A stretch of 64,000 bases of DNA from Proales similis (taxonomy: Eukaryota > Rotifera > Eurotatoria > Ploima > Proalidae): NCBI GenBank assembly GCA_019059635.1, contig JAGVRJ010000004.1:1550001-1614000 (forward strand). Reading direction: 5' to 3'. A model generated the notes under the pieces. The model did not search any database, was not told where the DNA came from, and saw only the letters and a program-made list of their open reading frames with translations. The position numbers and the translations under genes were made by a program. Shown piece after piece: positions 58,661-64,000 of the stretch; position 1 is the stretch's first letter, and every line of letters begins with the position of its first letter.

Positions 58661-60030
58661 ATGATGGTAAGCGTGCTTGGGCGCAACATGGTACATCTTC
58701 TTTCTTCCTGCAATATTTTTAATGACTCTCCAAGTTATCTCTGAATTTTTAGGCAAATGAAAGGGTTGGCGAAAACAAGGAAAATAATGCTCAACTCAGC
58801 AATCACTTTTCTTCAAATAAGATTTCAGTAGAAGAACAAGTTGATGTGAATGAAATCGCTTCGAGCCGTTCACCACTAGGAAACGCTGACTCGGATATTT
58901 TTTGCGAAGAAAATGATGAAAAAGTGAACTTTCTTCCTAAAGTGAACCTCACCCATGAACTCTTGGACGAAAATTCTTATGAATCTGTTTCCGACGATGA
59001 AAATGAAGCTGACGATAGCGAAACTGAAACAAACAACTACAGCATCCAAGAAGGAAAGAGTCAAGAATCAACAAAAATTTCTTTGGAAAAACAAGCTTTA
59101 GCTTTTCCTAATCATGTTCCAAATCCAACTGTACGATATTCGCTTCTATGTTTTAGTGAAATCAAACACTTTAAGAAAAATTTTGATGTGTTTGAGATTA
59201 ACAGTGTACAAAAAAAGACGTGGGCCTTCGTTTGGCCGGTTATTTCTATTCTTTTGGCTGCAATTGTCATCTCGCAGTTTACCCATCTGAGCGAAATTTT
59301 CGGTACCGTAAATGTCAGTGAAAATGAACGAGCAAAGCCAAGTGATGAACACTTACTCAAGCAAAAAATATACCACAATAATTTTGAAACTCAATTTGCA
59401 AACCTTAAATCAAACTATCCCAATCAAACAAGTTGGTTCTGGGCGAATATCGAGAGCTCATTCAGGCATAGTGTAATTCGATCCAGAGATCCTTCAATAG
59501 TTCTCATAGTTAGCGAGCCAAACGATTCCAAACTCAGTGAAAGATTTGAACACGATCTTATGACTTGCATTTTCAACATCTTGAATATCAGGCTGAGTTT
59601 ATTAGACCGGTATATTATCCAGTCTGATCAAGCACCAATTAAAGATTTAATTGGTTCAAATCAACACGATAAAGTGAAATTAGTCATTGACGAAAAACTG
59701 AGCCGCCTTTTTGATGCCGGAGAAAAGGTAGCTTTTGTTAAAAGTATCGATATGTTACCTGCTACTTCGATGCTCCTATTCTATTCATATGGCGACGATT
59801 TTGCGAACGCCAAATATCCAGGAGTATTGATATTCATGTCTCTTAGACTCAATGATACACTCTCGGATAAGGAGCGCCAAAAAATCCTTAAGCAATCTTC
59901 ATCTCTATACTTTTTTATAGAAAGCTACTTATTTAATTTGTGGTCAAAAAATATTGGAGACGATCAGTTGAGACCACTGTTTACTCGAATCGCAAATAAC
60001 ATTATATTTCTCAATCCAGAGGAAAACTAA
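58661..60030 (+). CDS. TOR1AIP: Torsin activator, LAP1/LULL1 (TOR1AIP) family
   Basis: Exon 1 is six coding nt (58661-58666, ATGATG); exon 2 is 58753-60030; 427 residues. A disordered acidic nucleoplasmic/cytosolic part (about 1-160) is followed by one membrane span (TWAFVWPVISILLAAIVISQF) and a luminal domain of about 230 residues. That domain matches LAP1/LULL1: NQTSWFWANIESSFRHSV, SIVLIV, KVKLVIDEKLSRLFDAGEKVAFVKSIDMLPATSMLLFYSYGDD in order. LFTRIANNI near the end aligns with the segment carrying the catalytic arginine finger (WSRISHLV in vertebrates), so the key Arg is kept. It should activate torsin ATPase at the inner nuclear membrane or ER. Confidence 0.92.
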
Positions 60031-60442
60031 TTTCTGCCCTGTTCCATCCTCCCTTCAGCATTTTTTCTCAATTGAAATTATTAATATTTTCAGATTCCTA
60101 TTCAAAATATCCAAACAAGATTTATGGGAAATTTTGGTTTTTTCTCTAATCAAAAGAAAAATTAGAATAAAAAAATGTTGCGAAATTTTAAAACGGACAT
60201 GTATCATAAAAAATTGTTATTAATTTTTGCTGTCGCTTAATTTAAATTTTGGTATTTCATTCAGGATTCTAGGAATGCTGTAGATTTCTTTGCAAGACAC
60301 TTTTTGCGTCGAGGCGAATTTAATCTGTCCTGACCTTGACCGTTGACATAGTAGCTGAATGAATGGGCTGACCTGTCAAGCGCGCCTGAAATTCGAACCT
60401 AACGTTTCGTTTCCCTATTGATAATAATCAAGTATACAAGAA
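60031..60442. other. Intergenic region, LAP1 / anillin
   Basis: About 410 bp between tandem plus-strand genes. An AATAAA-like signal for LAP1 lies near 60166; the anillin promoter should be in the right part. Nothing else recognised. Confidence 0.45.
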
Positions 60443-62736
60443 ATGAACCATTGTTGCGGAGAGTCGGACAACGATCTTAGCATAACTTTGATTGAAAGAA
60501 GACGAAGGCTTCACCAACTGGCAGATCAAATTAACAGCTGGGAACACGAGTCGGTCAAAACACCAAGCGTCGAGTTGGTTCAAGTTTTCCTGAATACTTA
60601 AATTACCACATTTAAACGTGTTTAATTTCAAGGAGGAAACAAGAAAACTTTCCTACCCCACCTCCAATGCTGCCTCCAAATTTTTTAAAATCATCGCCTT
60701 ATCGATCAAGCTCCCCACAGACGAGTGCTTGGCAGGCAAAAACGAACAAGGAAAACCAAGAGCCGGTTAAGAAAACTATTCGGGCTGCTAGTCCGAGTCC
60801 TAGCGAAATAGCAATCGCCGCCAATAAGATGATTATCAAAAGGCAAAGTAGCAACAGCGAGCTAGTTAGCAAGATCCGCTCTAAATTTGAATCAAATTCT
60901 TCCAACAATCACGAACCCCAAGTGCTAACGCCAAAACTACTCATCCAAAAGTTTGAGGAAATGTCAAAACAAAACCGAGAGCGCGAAATCATTGAACGCT
61001 CCAAAAGCCCAGATTCCAAACCCTTGAGTAGAATTCAACCTAACTCTGACATCGATTCCAAATGTTCTGAGCGAGACGATCGGTCGAATTATGGCTGCGA
61101 CAAAAAACTCAGTACTTGTTCAAATGGCTCTTTAACATACATAAGTTCAATGCCTAACGAAGACCCGGACGTTGCACGCGTCGAGGACGCTGATGAAGAT
61201 TTGACCAGCCTATTCGAACCAGAGGAGTCTATAGGAGCAGCTTCTTCTTATACCGCGTCCGTACTGAGCGTTCGAGATTTTGAAGATGAAGATGATTACG
61301 ACGAACTAGATTACCCCCTTTCAAGCGGTGGAGAATCAACAAGAGTTCAGGACATCACTTCTATGGACAACAGCGAGTTTTTGGATCAGCCCCTATTCAG
61401 TATTAAGGAGTATCGCAAGCAAAAGCGCCGTTTCAATGGGCGCCGATCATCTCTAGTTCCAAAACAACCGATAACTTGTTTGCCAATTAGTGGCATCTCG
61501 TCAAGTGGATCGATGCCTGAATCAGCTGAATACGATTCAACTAAGACCAAGTTTGTGGAGCGTATCAAAGAACTAGAAGAACTAATCAAACAAGAGGATA
61601 ACGTTATTCATCAAACCGGTATTGCTCTCGAGCGCTGCATGACCGATATGAATTTCTCCGGAAGTAGCGAACATATCGAATGCAATCGTATTTTGCTCAT
61701 ATCTTGTCAAAAAAAGCAAGCATTCCAGGCTGAAATAAACCGGCTTAAGCAGTTGATCGTATCACTTAACTCCAACCAAAAGCTAAATTCAACTTCATCA
61801 GGCGAGTCGAGTCCTGTTTCTGGGACCTCACCTAATGGTGACTTGACAGGACTTCTCATATTTAGTGACTTACAACTGCCTATTAAAGAATCATATATCG
61901 AACGATTAAGGCTCGGAGATGAGAGGCGACTCTTTTACTTTCTGTGCCTGGTTAGAAATGGAGTTCAAGTACTTCAAACTCAAGTCATGCCTGTACAAGA
62001 GCTGATTCACACAAGAGACAAATGTATCACATTTCCAAACCGGATGGCCATTAATAACGTGGACGTAGACTTTCGCGTGAAAATAGATGTGTATGCCATG
62101 GAAATCAGCCGAAAGCCGAGCTCCAGTGTCAAACAATCCCATCATCACAACAAGTTCTTCTCGCCATTCAAGCTGCACTCGTTTCATTCGCATGATGCCA
62201 ATGCGAACCAACATACTAGTGGCAAGACAAATGGTTTCATCCATTTGGACACCATCGAAATTACCAAGCGGGACATATTATCTAACAAATTTAAATTAAA
62301 CATAAGCTCATCGAGTATTCCTTTGGTGGGAATGTTGTTTGCAAGTGTCCGTTGCATGCCAGCCAAGTCAATTGAGCTAAAAGGATTCATGACCATCTTC
62401 GAGCATGTAAATGGAGTGGGTTCGTGGGACAGAAGATGGTGTCTTCTTAACAATTATACCATTTCATTTTGGCGCTATCCAGAAGACGAGTACCGAGATG
62501 CGGCCCTTGGAGTAATAAACCTGACGCGCTGTCTCAACGAGAAGGTAGCCGTGCTCCCTAGAGATCTGTGCGCCCGTAAACATACAATTGAGCTCAGTTG
62601 CGATGAAACTGCTGGTCTCAAACGCTATCGCCTTAGTGCAGACAGCAAAGAACAGCTTAATGACTGGATAACAAACATCAATTACGCCTTAGCTAACCTA
62701 CGCTTATGGAATCCAAAGCCGCCAAGCTCTGCTTAA
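60443..62736 (+). CDS. ANLN: Anillin (actomyosin ring scaffold)
   Basis: The long exon (about 60637-62736) encodes a Ser-rich N-terminal region, an anillin homology domain from about nt 61540 (FVERIKELEELIKQEDNVIHQTGIALERC, then ...DVDFRVKIDVYAME, SIPLVG) and a C-terminal PH domain (KGFMTIFEHVNGVGSWDRRWCLLNNYTISFW ... WITNINYALANLRLWNPK). An upstream exon from ATG 60443 carries RRRLHQLADQINSWEHES, matching the anillin LAxxIxSWE motif. The junction between them (about 60560-60636) does not close in phase with any GT donor I found, so the start of the protein is uncertain. Anillin organises RhoA, actin, myosin II and septins in cytokinesis. At roughly 740 residues it is shorter than human (~1125). 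AATAAA at about 62836. Confidence 0.9.
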
Positions 62737-63314
62737 TTTATAAGCCTTCAATTATTAAGGCCATGGTTGTTTCAAAAATTGTAAATAGATAGCATAGCTT
62801 ATCGGTTGATCTCAGCTAGAATTCTAATAATAATCAATAAATTCATTGAAGCCTTCAACCCTGCAATTCATTTTATTCTTGAGTTTATTAATTTGTTTTC
62901 TCTTCTGATTATTGTCAATTTCTGTCAGGGTCTTGGCGCAGGCATAATTTGCTGAAATCGATAATTCCAGCATACAACAAAAATCATATAAACTGTACTT
63001 CAACTAAAAGTCATTTTTAATGGTGCAGGTCCAAAATACCTCAACTGATGACGAATCAAGTTAAATGTGTATGAAAGAAAAGCGATTCAATGCCCGGCTA
63101 AATCTTGAATTCATTCGTCTCTTCATTCACGGCCAAGCACGTGTTGCGTTGGCTTTGCGTATCAGAGCTATTCTAATTATAAACACGCTTCAAGAATAAG
63201 AAATATAGGAAAAGAGGCAAAAAATAAAAGCAAAGAATAACAAAATTAAAAAATGGGGAAGGATAAGCGTGGGCTGGCTTAAGTGTCGGATATCTTAGGC
63301 TCTTAGCAAAAAGA
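62737..63314. other. Convergent 3' region
   Basis: About 580 bp, AT-rich, between the anillin stop and the stop of the minus-strand gene at 63315. AATAAA for anillin at about 62836. No coding frame supported. Confidence 0.5.
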
Positions 63315-63997
63315 CTAGAAAATTTTGAATTTAGCCCTCAATTGAACTAAAATATTTCTCGCTTTGGTCAGGTACTTATGCGTTGGGATACCAAATGGTC
63401 CTTTTAAACTATTTATTTCTATTTGACCATAAATCATTCTCTGAATCAATTCAGATCGGTTCAGTTTCAAGATCGGTTTATATTGGTTACACAAACCAAT
63501 TTCATTTGATCTTTTGTTTTTAGATAGGTATATTAAGAGAGCGGAAAGGTGAACAGCCAACCAAATGAGTAGCTTGTCAGCGGGTCCTTCAAGTAAGTAA
63601 ACGCGTAATCGAGACTTTGGTTGTTTAAAGCGTTGCTTTATGGTCTTTGCATGACTCTCCTAAAAGTTTAAAGTGTAAGAATGGCGTGATTTAATCATAA
63701 CTTATTTATATGCGTACCAACTGCATCGATTCTCAAAAGCCTAAAGCTATTTAATAGCGCCACGTCTCGAGCAGATCGAACGAATTTCAAGAAACAAACT
63801 GTTACATCCAGGTGTTGGAAAGGCACCACTCCCAGGGGAAAAACTCCTCAACCGACCATTTCCTAGACTGCCATTTGACTGTAGTCTATATTTAACCCTG
63901 CATAACCAGCTCTTATTTGCAGCTTTGCCAATCGATCTCTATCTAGAATATTAGAAGCTTTCTCTTCTTGGCTTGACATCATCACTCTTTTTAACAT
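63315..63997 (-). CDS. Small unrecognised three-exon gene
   Basis: Exons 63907-63997, 63722-63846 and 63315-63659 join exactly in phase to 186 residues; introns are 60 and 62 bp, typical for this genome, with GT-AG ends. An in-frame TGA lies directly before the ATG at 63997, so the start is bounded within the window (later ATGs at 63982 and 63979 are alternatives). The protein starts MLKRVMMSSQEEKASN, is basic and alpha-helical-looking, with a hydrophobic stretch LLIWLAVHLSALLIYL in its C-terminal half that could be one membrane helix or a buried helix. I do not recognise a family. Confidence 0.5.
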
Positions 63998-64000
63998 TCA

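Overview
This is a window of nuclear DNA from a small-genome animal. Nearly every gene is a recognisable metazoan gene (LIS1, UNC45, ZIC, anillin, E2F, torsin plus its LAP1-type activator, a neuronal calcium sensor). Introns follow GT/GC-AG rules and are uniformly tiny (about 52-70 bp in most genes), and intergenic gaps are often 150-500 bp. This fits a compact-genome invertebrate; a miniature spiralian such as a small annelid is my best guess, but the species cannot be fixed from the sequence alone.

Layout. 0-9 kb: four minus-strand genes in a row, LIS1 (single exon), a CNTD1-like cyclin, TRMT61A (m1A58 tRNA methyltransferase catalytic subunit) and UNC45 (myosin chaperone). 9-11 kb: NMD3 on plus. 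11.2-17.3 kb: two nearly identical copies of an RPL39 segment in direct orientation, separated by a degenerate Ty1/Copia retrotransposon with inverted (not direct) ends and by TMEM161 (minus). 17.5-23.1 kb: a TBC1D9-like Rab-GAP (minus) with an unrelated ORF nested antiparallel in its one long mapped intron. 23.5-28.2 kb: E2F (plus), an NCS/GCAP-like calcium sensor (minus), SNRNP27 (plus) and GPN2 (plus). 28.2-35.5 kb: a gene-poor stretch, then a spectrin-like, tail-anchored, KASH-like gene whose first exon lies 2.3 kb upstream. 35.8-42.4 kb: two diverged VPS54 paralogues head to head. 42.7-49.0 kb: a large secreted protein of unknown function, a small basic protein, a short RRS1 (all minus) and TRMT2A (plus). 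49.3-51.1 kb: a ZIC-family zinc finger gene with about 2 kb of quiet upstream DNA. 53.2-57.8 kb: a WIF-domain-like fragment, a cysteine-rich single-pass membrane protein with PPxY motifs, and torsin (all minus). 58.7-62.7 kb: LAP1/LULL1-type torsin activator and anillin (plus). 63.3-64.0 kb: a small unrecognised three-exon gene.

How the genes fit together. Most neighbours are unrelated housekeeping genes, but three arrangements stand out. The AAA+ ATPase torsin is divergently adjacent to its own cofactor, and both carry the expected catalytic residues. Two VPS54 copies share one 0.36-kb intergenic region. Two tRNA methyltransferases (TRMT61A, TRMT2A), three ribosome-biogenesis or ribosomal genes (NMD3, RRS1, RPL39) and several cytoskeleton or nuclear-envelope genes (LIS1, UNC45, anillin, KASH-like, torsin, LAP1) are present.

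Exon coordinates were worked out by hand from open frames, splice-site dinucleotides and phase. Many models close exactly in phase; those of TBC1D9, both VPS54 copies, TRMT2A and anillin are given only as spans or partly resolved.
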